The notes below the pieces were generated by a model, which worked only from the letters and a program-made list of their open reading frames with translations, searched no databases and was not told where the DNA came from. From Paenibacillus radicibacter (lineage in GTDB: Bacteria; Bacillota; Bacilli; Paenibacillales; NBRC-103111), in contig NZ_JANQBC010000002.1 in NCBI RefSeq assembly GCF_024721995.1, forward strand, positions 62,001 to 126,000: DNA of 64,000 nt, in the 5' to 3' direction. The translations under genes and the position numbers were made by a program. Below, piece by piece: positions 24,992 through 34,313 of the stretch (its first letter is position 1; the number at the start of each line of letters is the position of its first letter).

Positions 24992-26725
24992 TTACTTCAA
25001 CTCCTTACAAGCTTGGTGAATATCGGATGGTAAGAATGGATTACCATTATATTTCAAAACATTCTTAATTTTATCTGCATAACCTGCGTTTAACTTGATT
25101 AAGTTAGCAAGTTGACCTGTCGCGTTATTTTCGACAACAACAACGGTTTGTGCTGCGTCTAGATAAGGTTTCAATTCTTCTGCAGGGAACGGGTGAAGCA
25201 AACGTACTGTTGCATGGTTAGTTGTAATACCATCAGCTGTTAGACGACCTCTTGCTTCGTCAATTGTACCACCTGTGGAACCCATACCAATGATAAGAAG
25301 TTCTGGCTTCTCGTGTGGAGCGTCCACAAGGATCGGGTTATTTACCTTCACATGCTTCATCTTCTCCATACGCTTATCCATCATCTTCTGACGGTTAACA
25401 GTGCTCTCAGAAGGACGACCCTCTTGATCATGCTCAACGCCTGTCACGTGGTGGATACCGTTCTTCATGCCTGGAATTACACGTGGAGAGATACCATCTT
25501 CTGTGAACTCATAACGTTTGAACAGCTTGTTCTCTTCATTCGCGGGTGCTTCAGTAATAAGTGCTCCACGATCAATTACAATTTTGTTGTAATCAAGCAA
25601 TTCTGAAGATTGTTTACCCAAAGAAAGCTGCAAGTCTGTTACGACGATAACTGGGCATTGGAACTTCTCAGCCAAGTTAAATGCTTCGATCATATCATAG
25701 AAACATTCTTCAATCGTACTAGGCGCAAGAACGATCTTTGGAATCTCACCATGTGTACCATTGATCATAGCGTTGATATCGGATTGCTCTTGTTTTGTTG
25801 GAAGACCTGTACTTGGACCACCACGCTGCGTATCTACAATTACTAGCGGAGTTTCCGTCATACCTGCAAGACCGATAGCTTCCATCATTAGAGATAGACC
25901 AGGACCTGCTGAAGCTGTCATTGCACGTACACCACCGTAGTTAGCGCCGATTGCCATTGTTACAGCTGCGATCTCATCTTCTGTTTGAATCACTGTACCA
26001 TTAAATTTAGGTAGAGCTTTGATCAAATATTCCATAATTTCAGACGCTGGTGTAATTGGGTATGCTGGCATGAAGCGACATCCCGCTGCTACAGCACCAA
26101 GTCCGATAGCATCATTACCGATAATGAATAGCTTTTGCTCACCATCAGCAGGCTCCAAACGGAACTCTTCTAGTGGACCACCAGCTAATTCTAGTACGAA
26201 TTCTGCACCTTTGCGAACAGCTTCGATATTTTTCTCGATTACAGCTGCACCTTTACGGCCGTACTCTTCTTCAACCGCTTTGTTGAATACTTCAAGAGGC
26301 AATCCAAGAAGTGCCCATGATGCACCAGAAGCAGCCATGTTTTTAAATAGGGAAGTTCCTAGCTCTTCAGCAATTGCTGTAATTGGCACTGGGAACAATC
26401 TAGCATTAACGCCTTCCGGCAATGTTGGATTAAATTTCGCATCTGCAATTACAACGCCGCCTGCACAAAGCTCATGTGCATTCAAATCGATTGTTTCTTG
26501 GTCAAACGCTACTAGAATATTTAAGTCATCAGAAATCGAACGAATCGGTTTAGTGGAAATCCGAATCTTGTTGTTTGTATGGCCCCCCTTAATACGCGAT
26601 GAGAAATGACGGTATCCATACAAGTAATACCCCAGTCTATTAAGTGACGTTGAAAAAATACGATCTGTACTTTCTACACCCTCACCTTGCTGACCACCGA
26701 TCTTCCAAGACAACTGACTAATCAC
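24992..26725 (-). CDS. korA: 2-oxoacid:ferredoxin oxidoreductase, alpha (gamma-alpha fused) subunit
   Basis: A 577-residue subunit. The N-terminal gamma-type domain (WKIGGQQGEGVES, GYRHFSSRIKGGHTNN) is fused to the alpha domain with the PYR-like part (TASAGPGLSLMMEAIGLAGM, DTQRGGPSTGLPTKQEQSD). This fused arrangement is typical of Bacillus-type KOR enzymes. The GTG start at 26725 is preferred over the longer frame because GGAGAGG precedes it and the protein then begins like its relatives. korB follows at once. Confidence 0.92.
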   Translation of the reverse strand: MISQLSWKIGGQQGEGVESTDRIFSTSLNRLGYYLYGYRHFSSRIKGGHTNNKIRISTKPIRSISDDLNILVAFDQETIDLNAHELCAGGVVIADAKFNPTLPEGVNARLFPVPITAIAEELGTSLFKNMAASGASWALLGLPLEVFNKAVEEEYGRKGAAVIEKNIEAVRKGAEFVLELAGGPLEEFRLEPADGEQKLFIIGNDAIGLGAVAAGCRFMPAYPITPASEIMEYLIKALPKFNGTVIQTEDEIAAVTMAIGANYGGVRAMTASAGPGLSLMMEAIGLAGMTETPLVIVDTQRGGPSTGLPTKQEQSDINAMINGTHGEIPKIVLAPSTIEECFYDMIEAFNLAEKFQCPVIVVTDLQLSLGKQSSELLDYNKIVIDRGALITEAPANEENKLFKRYEFTEDGISPRVIPGMKNGIHHVTGVEHDQEGRPSESTVNRQKMMDKRMEKMKHVKVNNPILVDAPHEKPELLIIGMGSTGGTIDEARGRLTADGITTNHATVRLLHPFPAEELKPYLDAAQTVVVVENNATGQLANLIKLNAGYADKIKNVLKYNGNPFLPSDIHQACKELK

Positions 26726-26854
26726 CTTACGTCCTCTCCTTTTAAAAAAGCAGCTATGTTTGATTGACATGACAGAAAACTTCAAAAACTAGATTTAATT
26801 TAGTTATTAAAATATTAAGAACATGTTTCAACTGAATTTTAGTGCTTCCACATG

Positions 26855-26872
26855 GAAAATGCAAGCATTTTC
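26855..26872. repeat. perfect palindrome upstream of korA
   Basis: GAAAATGC-AA-GCATTTTC lies about 130 bases before the korA start. It could be a regulator operator or a short hairpin. A second, larger imperfect inverted repeat covers 26901-26931 and overlaps the dipeptidase stop codon, but lacks a T-run. Confidence 0.45.
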
Positions 26873-26927
26873 AACCATCTTATTAGATAGAGTTTTTAGA
26901 TTGAAATGATCTAATTTCGAGATCGTT

Positions 26928-27872
26928 TCAATTCCTATCCTTTGGTAGATTTTTATGTAAATAACGCATCCAGTTTTTATGTAAAAAGCCTTCTACTTCC
27001 TCTTTTTGATACCTTTTGTAGAGTTCTTCCGCCAAATTCTGGTAATCACCTGCATTCAATAGCCCCGGAATAAATTGAGTGATCCCATCGAAGTCTGCAC
27101 CGAAACCGATATGATTCACACCACCTAGAGCGCAAACATGATCAATATGTTTCAAAATATCTTTAATAGAGACCGTCTTCTCATTCGTCACAAAATACGG
27201 TACAAAATTAAGTCCCATGATACCATCTATACGGATAAGCTCCTGAATTTGATCATTCGTTAAATTCCGCTGGTGCTGACAAATTTGAATCGCATTTGAA
27301 TGCGAAGCAAAGAACGGTTTCGTCGACGCCTCTGCAACATCCCAGAATGCCTTCTCCGATAAATGTGATACATCAATCATCATGCCCAGTTGGTTGCATT
27401 CCTTTACAAACTGTCTACCTAAAAGTGTAAGTCCACCCTTACGTGGTTCATTCGCTCCATCTGCCGCCCAGTTGGCATAATTCCAAGTTAGACCGATTGC
27501 TCGTACACCTAATCGATATACCGTGCGTAACAGCATAGGATCACCCATTAACGTGTCCGCGCCTTCAATTGTAAGTAGTGCCCCTCTCTTACTACTCGCC
27601 ATCACAGCAGCTAAATCCTGCCCGCTACGTACAACATGAAATTCAGGGTGACTTGCCACCTGTTCGTAGAAGAGATCGATATATTGCAACATGTGGTGGA
27701 ACTTGTGATTCGGCATCTCATCATCAATAAATATCGCAAATAGCTGCAGCTTCACATCCCCTTCTGCCAATAAAGGTGCGCTTGCTTGCATCTTGACTCT
27801 ATCACTATCAAATCGTGTTTTGGGATCTAAGAAAAGTTTAAGTATTGCATCACAATGACCATCAATAATCAT
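26928..27872 (-). CDS. membrane dipeptidase-family zinc peptidase
   Basis: A 314-residue TIM-barrel metallopeptidase of the renal dipeptidase (M19) family. The metal ligands appear in MIIDGHCDAILKLF at the N-terminus, LTIEGADTL, DVSHLSEKAFW, FASHSNA and FGADFDG. It should hydrolyse dipeptides, including those with a D-residue at the C-terminus. It is commonly found between spoVS and korA in Bacillales, so a sporulation-linked turnover role is possible. The ATG at 27872 is used because AGAGGATG precedes it; the longer frame adds six residues. Confidence 0.88.
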   Translation of the reverse strand: MIIDGHCDAILKLFLDPKTRFDSDRVKMQASAPLLAEGDVKLQLFAIFIDDEMPNHKFHHMLQYIDLFYEQVASHPEFHVVRSGQDLAAVMASSKRGALLTIEGADTLMGDPMLLRTVYRLGVRAIGLTWNYANWAADGANEPRKGGLTLLGRQFVKECNQLGMMIDVSHLSEKAFWDVAEASTKPFFASHSNAIQICQHQRNLTNDQIQELIRIDGIMGLNFVPYFVTNEKTVSIKDILKHIDHVCALGGVNHIGFGADFDGITQFIPGLLNAGDYQNLAEELYKRYQKEEVEGFLHKNWMRYLHKNLPKDRN

Positions 27873-27990
27873 ATGTATCCATCCTCTCATGAGTAAAATA
27901 CAAAAAGAAAAGCCCTATTCTGGGCTTATTAACATCATACACCAAATTACGGTTTATTAGACATGCTCTTTATCATAAAGACTTGTTTGT

Positions 27991-28251
27991 TTAACGTGGT
28001 TCCACAATCAGTTTAATAGCCGTCCGATCTTCCCCATCGATCACAATATCTGTAAAAGCCGGTACACAGATTAAATCAACACCACTAGGCGCCACGAATC
28101 CTCTAGCAATCGCTACAGCTTTAATTGCTTGGTTAAGTGCCCCAGCGCCAATCGCTTGTAATTCAGCTGCTCCTCGCTCTCGCAACACGCCAGCTAATGC
28201 ACCTGCAACAGAGTTTGGATTGGATTTTGCTGAAACTTTTAATACCTCCAT
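27991..28251 (-). CDS. spoVS: stage V sporulation protein S
   Basis: An 86-residue Alba-like protein, almost the same length as B. subtilis SpoVS, with the family start MEVLKVSAKSNPNSVAGA and IGAGALNQAIKA. SpoVS acts in late sporulation and septation; its molecular role is unclear. The frame is open further upstream, but GGAGG lies 9 bases before this ATG and the length then fits the family. An AGGAATA about 60 bases upstream resembles a sigma-H -35 element, the factor known for B. subtilis spoVS, but a clear -10 was not found. Confidence 0.96.
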   Translation of the reverse strand: MEVLKVSAKSNPNSVAGALAGVLRERGAAELQAIGAGALNQAIKAVAIARGFVAPSGVDLICVPAFTDIVIDGEDRTAIKLIVEPR

Positions 28252-28327
28252 GGAAAAGGACCTCCCCGAATAGGAATAAACTCCATTATCAAAACTTATT
28301 CCTCGGAAGGCACAATCATTCCATCTT

Positions 28328-29128
28328 CTACGCGAAAATAAATTCATCCTCATCATAACGAATCAATTGGGAGGACTCACACGCACCCGTCACATCATTA
28401 AAGTCAAATACAACAGCATGGAAATGCCATTTGCCTTCATCAACAACAAAGCGAACAGGTAGCTGTGTCTCGAATTTATACAACACTGCATTACGCTCCA
28501 TTCCTAGAATACCATCACGCGGTCCAACCATCCCAACATCTGTTACATAACCTGTTCCTTGCGGCAAAATACGGTTATCGTTCGTCTGCACGTGCGTATG
28601 TGTCCCTACAACCGCTGAAGCACGACCATCTAAGTGCCAACCCATTGCAATTTTCTCAGAAGTTGCTTCTGCATGGAAATCAACAAATGCAAATTTGTAT
28701 TGGCCTTTTTCATCTTCCAGAATTTCATCCACCTTACGGAACGGACAATCAATTGGAGGCAAGAACGTTCTACCTTGTAAATTGATTAGCAGAATGTCGC
28801 CTACTCTTGTCTTGATCTTCGTATATCCACGTCCTGGCGTCCCTGGAGGGAAATTCGCAGGACGAATCATTCGCTCTTCATCATCAATAAACTCAAAAAT
28901 TTCTTTCTGATCCCAAGTATGATTTCCCATCGTTATTGCTTGAATGCCCATCGAATAGAAATCACGTGCAATAGCAGCCGTTATCCCACGACCTGCAGCT
29001 GCATTCTCACCATTGGCAATAAACACCGCATTCGGGTAACGATCTTTCAAACTCGGAACGACAGCTTTGAGTGCCTTACGTCCCACTGAACCTACTATAT
29101 CTCCAATAAATACAACTTTAATAACCAT
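28328..29128 (-). CDS. ymdB: YmdB-type phosphodiesterase
   Basis: A 266-residue metallophosphoesterase. Metal ligands appear as Asp10 (FIGDIVG), Glu41-Asn42 (NGENAAAGRG) and Asn69-His70 (MGNHTWDQKE), with histidines in VGTHTHVQTND. In B. subtilis YmdB hydrolyses 2',3'-cyclic nucleotides and controls sporulation versus biofilm formation. It lies between rny and spoVS, the standard order, 67 bases after the rny stop, with a terminator between. Confidence 0.95.
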   Translation of the reverse strand: MVIKVVFIGDIVGSVGRKALKAVVPSLKDRYPNAVFIANGENAAAGRGITAAIARDFYSMGIQAITMGNHTWDQKEIFEFIDDEERMIRPANFPPGTPGRGYTKIKTRVGDILLINLQGRTFLPPIDCPFRKVDEILEDEKGQYKFAFVDFHAEATSEKIAMGWHLDGRASAVVGTHTHVQTNDNRILPQGTGYVTDVGMVGPRDGILGMERNAVLYKFETQLPVRFVVDEGKWHFHAVVFDFNDVTGACESSQLIRYDEDEFIFA

Positions 29129-29151
29129 TCACCCCTACATGTTCGCTCAAA

Positions 29152-29182
29152 AAAAATGAAAAGTGGCATTTAGCCACTTTTC
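29152..29182 (-). terminator. terminator of rny
   Basis: Ten-base stem GAAAAGTGGC / GCCACTTTTC with a five-base loop, followed on the minus strand by ATTTTTTTT. The ymdB start lies to its other side. Confidence 0.88.
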
Positions 29183-29195
29183 TAGTTTAAATCAT

Positions 29196-30740
29196 TTATT
29201 TTGCGTATTCAACCGCACGCGTTTCGCGAATAACCGTCACTTTAATGTGACCCGGATAATCGAGTTCTTCCTCGATCTTCTTCGTTATATCACGAGCTAA
29301 GCGGAAAGCTTCCGTATCATCAATCTTCTCTGGGTGAACCATGACACGCACTTCACGACCTGCTTGAATTGCGTATGATTTCTCAACTCCATCGAATGAT
29401 TCAGAGATATCTTCGAGCTTCTCCAGACGCTTGATGTACGTTTCAAGCGTTTCACGGCGAGCGCCTGGTCTTGCTGCAGACAATGCATCTGCCGCTCCAA
29501 CCAACATTGCGATAACCGATGTTGCCTCCACATCACCATGGTGGGATGCGATTGCGTTAACAACGACAGGATGTTCCTTGTATTTCTTACCAATCTCAAC
29601 GCCGATTTCAACGTGTGAACCTTCCACTTCGTGATCAAGCGCTTTTCCGATATCATGCAGAAGCCCAGCACGTTTCGCCAAAGTTACGTCCTCTCCGAGC
29701 TCCCCAGCCATCAAGCCAGATAAGTAAGCTACTTCCATGGAGTGCTTCAGCACGTTTTGTCCATAACTTGTTCTGAACTTTAGACGACCTAAAATTTTGA
29801 TGAGGTCCGGATGTAAACCATGTACGCCAACTTCAAATGTTGCTTGCTCTCCGTATTCACGGATACGCTCATCAACTTCTTTGCGTGATTTCTCCACCAT
29901 CTCTTCAATGCGAGCAGGATGAATACGACCATCCGCAACCAATTTCTCGAGTGCATTTCTTGCAATTTCACGTCTGATTGGGTCAAAGCCAGATAGGATT
30001 ACTGCTTCTGGCGTATCGTCAATAATCAGATCGATCCCTGTTAATGTTTCAAGTGCACGGATATTACGGCCTTCACGACCAATAATACGACCCTTCATTT
30101 CTTCATTCGGCAATGTCACAACAGACACTGTCGTCTCGGCAACATGATCTGCAGCACAGCGCTGGATCGCCATCGTAATGACTTCTCTAGCTTTCTTATC
30201 GCCTTCTTCTTTCGCCTGCGTTTCAATTTCTTTAATCAATTGAGCGGCTTCATGACGAACTTCTTGCTCTACTTTTGTCAAAATAATATGTTTAGCATCG
30301 TCCATCGTTAAACTGGAAATACGTTCCAATTCAGTCACTTGTGTCCGGTAAAGCTCATCAATTTGCGACTGCGTTTCTTCGATTCGCTTTTCTTTGTTGG
30401 CAACTTGTTCTTCTTTACGCTCAAGAGATTCTAATTTTTTATCCAAAGATTCTTCTTTTTGCAACATTCGTCTTTCTTGACGTTGAATTTCATTTCGACG
30501 CTCACGAATGTCCTTTTCAGCTTCGGTACGGAGCTTATGAACTTCATCTTTAGCTTCTACAACCGTTTCTTTCTTAAGTGCTTCTGCTTCTCTTAGAGCA
30601 ACTTCTTTAATTTGTACAGCAGCATGCTCAGCACTAGAAATTTTCGCTTCTGCAATAGACTTACGGATAAAATAACCAATCCCACAGCCAATTACGCCAA
30701 CAACGGGAATCGCGATCCACAAGATTACAGTAATGTCCAT
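29196..30740 (-). CDS. rny: ribonuclease Y
   Basis: A 514-residue membrane-anchored endoribonuclease that begins decay of many mRNAs. It has an N-terminal helix (about 3-24), a long charged coiled coil (25-190), a KH domain ([17 protein letters not shown]) and an HD domain with [12 protein letters not shown] and ASHHGD. Two adjacent ATG codons (30743, 30740) follow GAGGAGG; the second has the better spacing. The RicA partner gene is in the same window. A long leader of about 215 bases precedes it. Confidence 0.95.
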   Translation of the reverse strand: MDITVILWIAIPVVGVIGCGIGYFIRKSIAEAKISSAEHAAVQIKEVALREAEALKKETVVEAKDEVHKLRTEAEKDIRERRNEIQRQERRMLQKEESLDKKLESLERKEEQVANKEKRIEETQSQIDELYRTQVTELERISSLTMDDAKHIILTKVEQEVRHEAAQLIKEIETQAKEEGDKKAREVITMAIQRCAADHVAETTVSVVTLPNEEMKGRIIGREGRNIRALETLTGIDLIIDDTPEAVILSGFDPIRREIARNALEKLVADGRIHPARIEEMVEKSRKEVDERIREYGEQATFEVGVHGLHPDLIKILGRLKFRTSYGQNVLKHSMEVAYLSGLMAGELGEDVTLAKRAGLLHDIGKALDHEVEGSHVEIGVEIGKKYKEHPVVVNAIASHHGDVEATSVIAMLVGAADALSAARPGARRETLETYIKRLEKLEDISESFDGVEKSYAIQAGREVRVMVHPEKIDDTEAFRLARDITKKIEEELDYPGHIKVTVIRETRAVEYAK

Positions 30741-30877
30741 CATGTACACCTCCTCGTTGGTTTCTCCAAGGTATTCGCTTGGGACCTTAGGTCTTTAAAT
30801 ACGGTTTTCAATTGTTTTTGTTAAAAATCATTAAAATGCACCCAATATGATTGCTGTGCACTTTTGCTTGTTCTCTC

Positions 30878-30910
30878 CTAAAGGTAAAAATTGGCGTTTC
30901 TTACCTTTAG
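30878..30910. repeat. inverted repeat in the rny leader
   Basis: Perfect ten-base arms CTAAAGGTAA / TTACCTTTAG separated by 13 bases. It lies between the predicted rny promoter and gene. With no T-run it is not a terminator; it could be a leader hairpin or an RNA-binding site. Confidence 0.5.
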
Positions 30911-30962
30911 ATCACCAAAATCATAAACAGCTATGAATTTGATTAATAAAATATACACTTTC

Positions 30963-30992
30963 ATTTTAGCTTTTGTCGAAGAAGCTTGTCAA
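30963..30992 (-). promoter_or_regulatory. sigma-A promoter of rny
   Basis: TTGACA (30992-30987), 18-base spacer, TAAAAT (30968-30963) on the minus strand, just past the recX stop. Confidence 0.65.
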
Positions 30993-31010
30993 GGGAAGTT
31001 GACAGAGTCA

Positions 31011-31685
31011 TTAATCATCGAATCCAGATTCCTCAAGGGTTTGCTGTGAGACCTCTCTGATGACTCGATTCACAACGCCCTGCACATAGCCTCGTCGCAG
31101 CAAATAACCCATTGTCTTGCGCTTTTTATCGATATATTCACCGCTTGCACTGCGCCATTTCTTAGCTCCTAGTGCTAGTGCACCTTCGTATTCATCATCC
31201 TCGTCAATACTCTCCATCGCCCCAGCAATCTCATTTTTCCCTAGCCCTTTCGCTGCTAGTTCTTGTCGAACGAAGTTTCTTCCTTTTCGACCAAAATTGA
31301 CACGATGGTCTGCCCATTGCTTTGCGAACGCATTGTCATCAATATAGCGATGCTCTTTCAGCCTATCAATCGCTTTATCTGAACATTCACCTTCATAACC
31401 CTTTTCTTTCAGCTTGCGCCTTACTTCCTTCTCTGAACGCGGCCCCCGGCCTAGGTACAAGACTCCAGCTAAATACGCACTGTGCTGCTCTTCTTCCTGC
31501 ATAATATCTATCATTCTTGCTGCATCAATAATGGTTCCTTTGAAAAGATGATGCTTGATCATGATATCTTCATGTATAGCGAAGGCAAACTCTTCGTTCA
31601 AATAAATATTGAATCGATGTTTATTTTTCTTCTGCAGTTCCACCTTCGTAATGGTTGATTGTTGATCAGTACTTGTCCATTCCAT
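31011..31685 (-). CDS. recX: RecX regulatory protein
   Basis: A 224-residue, basic, helical protein that binds RecA filaments and modulates their activity. The core YLGRGPRSEKEVRRKLKEKG, IDDNAFAKQWADHR and the C-terminal repeats match RecX, here with an N-terminal extension of about 60 residues, as in Bacillus. It lies downstream of recA, separated by a hairpin that may limit read-through. GGAG precedes the ATG by eight bases. Confidence 0.92.
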   Translation of the reverse strand: MEWTSTDQQSTITKVELQKKNKHRFNIYLNEEFAFAIHEDIMIKHHLFKGTIIDAARMIDIMQEEEQHSAYLAGVLYLGRGPRSEKEVRRKLKEKGYEGECSDKAIDRLKEHRYIDDNAFAKQWADHRVNFGRKGRNFVRQELAAKGLGKNEIAGAMESIDEDDEYEGALALGAKKWRSASGEYIDKKRKTMGYLLRRGYVQGVVNRVIREVSQQTLEESGFDD

Positions 31686-31738
31686 CCATCGTACTCCATT
31701 TCCATATGATTCAAATTTAATGCTATATCTAATAACGA

Positions 31739-31767
31739 AAGCACCTTTTCATAAAGAAAAGGTGCTT
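31739..31767 (-). terminator. hairpin terminator after recA
   Basis: Perfect 12-base stem AAGCACCTTTTC / GAAAAGGTGCTT with a five-base loop. The T-run on the minus strand is short (TCGTT), so termination may be partial and allow some recX expression. Confidence 0.7.
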
Positions 31768-31781
31768 GTCGATGCTACAAT

Positions 31782-32834
31782 TTATTCTTCAAACTCCAAA
31801 TCAAGATCTTCGTCCTCATCTTGATCCAACTTTGAATTTGTTGGAGCAGCGTTTAAGCTGCTGTTCTCACGAATTCTCTTCTCTATCACATCAGCAATAT
31901 CCTTATGATCTTTCAAGTATTGCTTCGCGTTCTCACGACCTTGACCAAGTCGCTCATTGTTGTATGAGTACCACGCACCACTCTTATTCACGATATCCAT
32001 CTCAGTTGCAATATCGATCAAGCTACCTTCTTTGGAAATCCCTTCACCGTACATGATGTCCACATCAGCCTGCTTAAATGGAGGCGCAACCTTATTCTTC
32101 ACAACTTTAATACGTGTGCGGTTACCTACCAAGTCATTACCTTGCTTAATCGCTTCTACACGACGAATATCGATACGAATCGTAGAATAGAACTTGAGTG
32201 CACGACCACCAGGAGTCGTCTCTGGGTTACCGAACATCACACCAATCTTCTCACGAAGTTGATTAATGAAGATTGCAATAACATTGGATTTATTAATCGC
32301 ACCCGAAAGCTTACGAAGCGCTTGAGACATCAAACGAGCTTGCAAACCTACGTGGGAATCCCCCATGTCGCCTTCAATCTCTGCCTTCGGAACGAGTGCA
32401 GCTACAGAGTCCACAACGATGATATCGACTGCACCACTGCGTACGAGTGCTTCAGCGATCTCAAGTGCTTGTTCCCCTGTATCCGGTTGGGAAAGTAGTA
32501 GGTCATCAATATTGATACCTAGCTTGCTTGCATACACAGGATCAAGCGCGTGCTCCGCATCGATGAATGCTGCTTGTCCACCACGACGTTGCACTTCTGC
32601 AATCGCGTGTAAAGCTACTGTTGTTTTACCTGATGATTCAGGTCCATATATTTCAATAATTCTTCCGCGTGGGAATCCACCAACACCTAATGCGATATCA
32701 AGTGCAAGAGAACCACTTGGAATAGTTTCGATTTGTGAATGTGCAGATTCTCCAAGTCTCATGATGGAGCCCTTACCGAATTGCTTCTCAATCTGGCGCA
32801 ATGCCGATTCTAATGCAGCGCTACGATCTGCCAA
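31782..32834 (-). CDS. recA: recombinase RecA
   Basis: A 350-residue DNA recombinase for strand exchange and SOS induction. Walker A is GPESSGKT (64-71), [15 protein letters not shown] follows, and the acidic C-terminal tail ([14 protein letters not shown]) is typical. The frame extends 39 codons further upstream, but the family start ([21 protein letters not shown]) follows a TTG at 32834 preceded by AAGGAAG, so TTG is taken as the start. A promoter and a LexA-type box lie in the discarded upstream part. Confidence 0.95.
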   Translation of the reverse strand: MADRSAALESALRQIEKQFGKGSIMRLGESAHSQIETIPSGSLALDIALGVGGFPRGRIIEIYGPESSGKTTVALHAIAEVQRRGGQAAFIDAEHALDPVYASKLGINIDDLLLSQPDTGEQALEIAEALVRSGAVDIIVVDSVAALVPKAEIEGDMGDSHVGLQARLMSQALRKLSGAINKSNVIAIFINQLREKIGVMFGNPETTPGGRALKFYSTIRIDIRRVEAIKQGNDLVGNRTRIKVVKNKVAPPFKQADVDIMYGEGISKEGSLIDIATEMDIVNKSGAWYSYNNERLGQGRENAKQYLKDHKDIADVIEKRIRENSSLNAAPTNSKLDQDEDEDLDLEFEE

Positions 32835-32867
32835 AATAGTCACTTCCTTCGTTTCGTTTATATATAC

Positions 32868-32896
32868 ATGATAACTTCTTTTTAACGTCTTGCCAA
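32868..32896 (-). promoter_or_regulatory. recA promoter
   Basis: TTGGCA (32896-32891), 17-base spacer, TATCAT (32873-32868) on the minus strand, about 33 bases before the TTG start. Confidence 0.7.
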
Positions 32897-32905
32897 GTGT
32901 TTTTT

Positions 32906-32919
32906 CGAACATACATTCG
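32906..32919 (-). promoter_or_regulatory. LexA/DinR box upstream of recA
   Basis: On the minus strand CGAATGTATGTTCG. This matches the Firmicute SOS box CGAAC-RNRY-GTTCG with one change (T for C at position 5). It lies just upstream of the -35 element, as expected for LexA repression of recA. Confidence 0.75.
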
Positions 32920-32935
32920 TTTTTTATTCTAGAAT

Positions 32936-32971
32936 AAAAAAACCGTAACAAAGTTAAACTTTGCTACGGTT
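32936..32971 (-). terminator. terminator of cinA
   Basis: Thirteen-base stem AACCGTAGCAAAG / CTTTGTTACGGTT with one mismatch, followed on the minus strand by a long T-run. It ends about 50 bases past the cinA stop and isolates recA from the upstream operon. Confidence 0.88.
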
Positions 32972-33024
32972 CCTCCGTTAACGGTAATGTTATTATAGCT
33001 TGTTTTCCAAATAAATACAATCCA

Positions 33025-34275
33025 TTACTTATTAGCAAGCCGTTTCCACAATTGATACATCGCACTTTTCACAGCACGTAAACGAATCCCGTCTCGATTG
33101 CCAATAAGCTTAAGCTTTACAGACTGTACACCGCCTTGATCATCTGCAATCCCTACATAAACCAGTCCGACAGGCTTTCCTTCGGATTCCGATGGACCCG
33201 CAACACCTGTGATTGAAATAGCAAAGTCACTACCAGTCACAGCTTTCATACCTGCCGCTAAACTTTCAGCTACTTCAGCAGACACCGCACCTGGAGCATC
33301 TGATCCTTCGAGTAAATTCATCGGAACACCAACTAGCTTATGCTTCAGTTCATTCGTATAACAGATGACACCGCCCTTAAACGTCTTAGAGCTCCCAGGG
33401 ATGGCTGTAACCATTTCCCCAAGCAAACCTCCGGAACAACTCTCAGCGGCTGTAAACGTCTTATTCTGCTGCTCTAGCAGGGCAAGCACAGCTTCTTCTA
33501 ATGTAATATTTTGATCCGCATACAGATGATCACTTAGGCGGTTACGTATTTCAGCTTCAACAGAATGAAACTTGACATTTGCATCTTCTTGTGTCCATGC
33601 TCGCGTCGTCAAGCGAATTGCAACCTCCCCTTCTTTTGCATAGGGCGCAATCGTGGGATCAGTCTGTTGTTCAATTAGGTCAATTAATCGATCTTCCAGC
33701 GCCGACTCCCCAATGCCTGTAAACTTCAGCATTCGAGATTGTAAGGGCACCACATCACCCATCACACCGCGCAGCCAAGGAACTGCATGATTCGCGAACA
33801 TCGGCTTCATCTCACGTGGAGGTCCCGGAAGCACGACATAATGTGTATCGCCATTAGTCAAACAATTGCCTACTGCCAAGCCATTCTCATTGAGCAAAGG
33901 ATCACTCCCTGCTAACATCAGCGCTTGGCGTTTATTGCTTTCAACCATATGTATGCCGCGTGAAGCGAACATCTCTGTAATTTTAGTCATCGAAGCTTCG
34001 TGCATTTCCAGCTCACGACCTACAAATTTGCCTAGAACATCTTTGGTAAGATCATCTTGTGTCGGCCCAATTCCGCCCGTACAAATGACGAGGTCAGCAC
34101 GGGTGGAAGCAAGCCTAAATGCCTCCATCACCCGCGCCTCATTATCACCGACAACCGTTTGAAAATATACGTCGATTCCGAGTTCTGCCAATCCTTGAGA
34201 CAAATACTGGGCATTCGTATTTACAATCTGCCCGAGTAATAGCTCCGTTCCTACAGCAATAATCTCTGCTTTCAT
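33025..34275 (-). CDS. cinA: CinA-like competence/damage-inducible protein
   Basis: A 416-residue protein with an N-terminal MoCF-like pyrophosphatase domain (MKAEIIAVGTELLLGQI, CTGGIGPTQDDLT) and a C-terminal CinA deamidase domain (AAESCSGGLLGEMVT, ITGVAGPSESEGKPVGLVY). In other bacteria the domains act on ADP-ribose/NAD derivatives and deamidate NMN. Order pgsA-cinA-recA is conserved in Bacillales. The ATG at 34275 is used; a GTG four codons upstream overlaps the ribosome site. Confidence 0.93.
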   Translation of the reverse strand: MKAEIIAVGTELLLGQIVNTNAQYLSQGLAELGIDVYFQTVVGDNEARVMEAFRLASTRADLVICTGGIGPTQDDLTKDVLGKFVGRELEMHEASMTKITEMFASRGIHMVESNKRQALMLAGSDPLLNENGLAVGNCLTNGDTHYVVLPGPPREMKPMFANHAVPWLRGVMGDVVPLQSRMLKFTGIGESALEDRLIDLIEQQTDPTIAPYAKEGEVAIRLTTRAWTQEDANVKFHSVEAEIRNRLSDHLYADQNITLEEAVLALLEQQNKTFTAAESCSGGLLGEMVTAIPGSSKTFKGGVICYTNELKHKLVGVPMNLLEGSDAPGAVSAEVAESLAAGMKAVTGSDFAISITGVAGPSESEGKPVGLVYVGIADDQGGVQSVKLKLIGNRDGIRLRAVKSAMYQLWKRLANK

Positions 34276-34313
34276 CGCGGCTCTCACTCCACTTCACACA
34301 TTTCAATTATCCA

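Noticed and set aside
26019-26609. Long open frame (196 codons) on the plus strand
   Set aside because: Lies antisense inside korA, has no ribosome site and reads as a low-complexity Ser/Ala/Pro shadow. Similar plus-strand frames at 32365-32871 (in recA) and 57964-58395 (in pnp) were rejected for the same reason.
30878-30910. Inverted repeat as recX terminator
   Set aside because: No T-run follows on either useful side, and a promoter lies between recX and the repeat.
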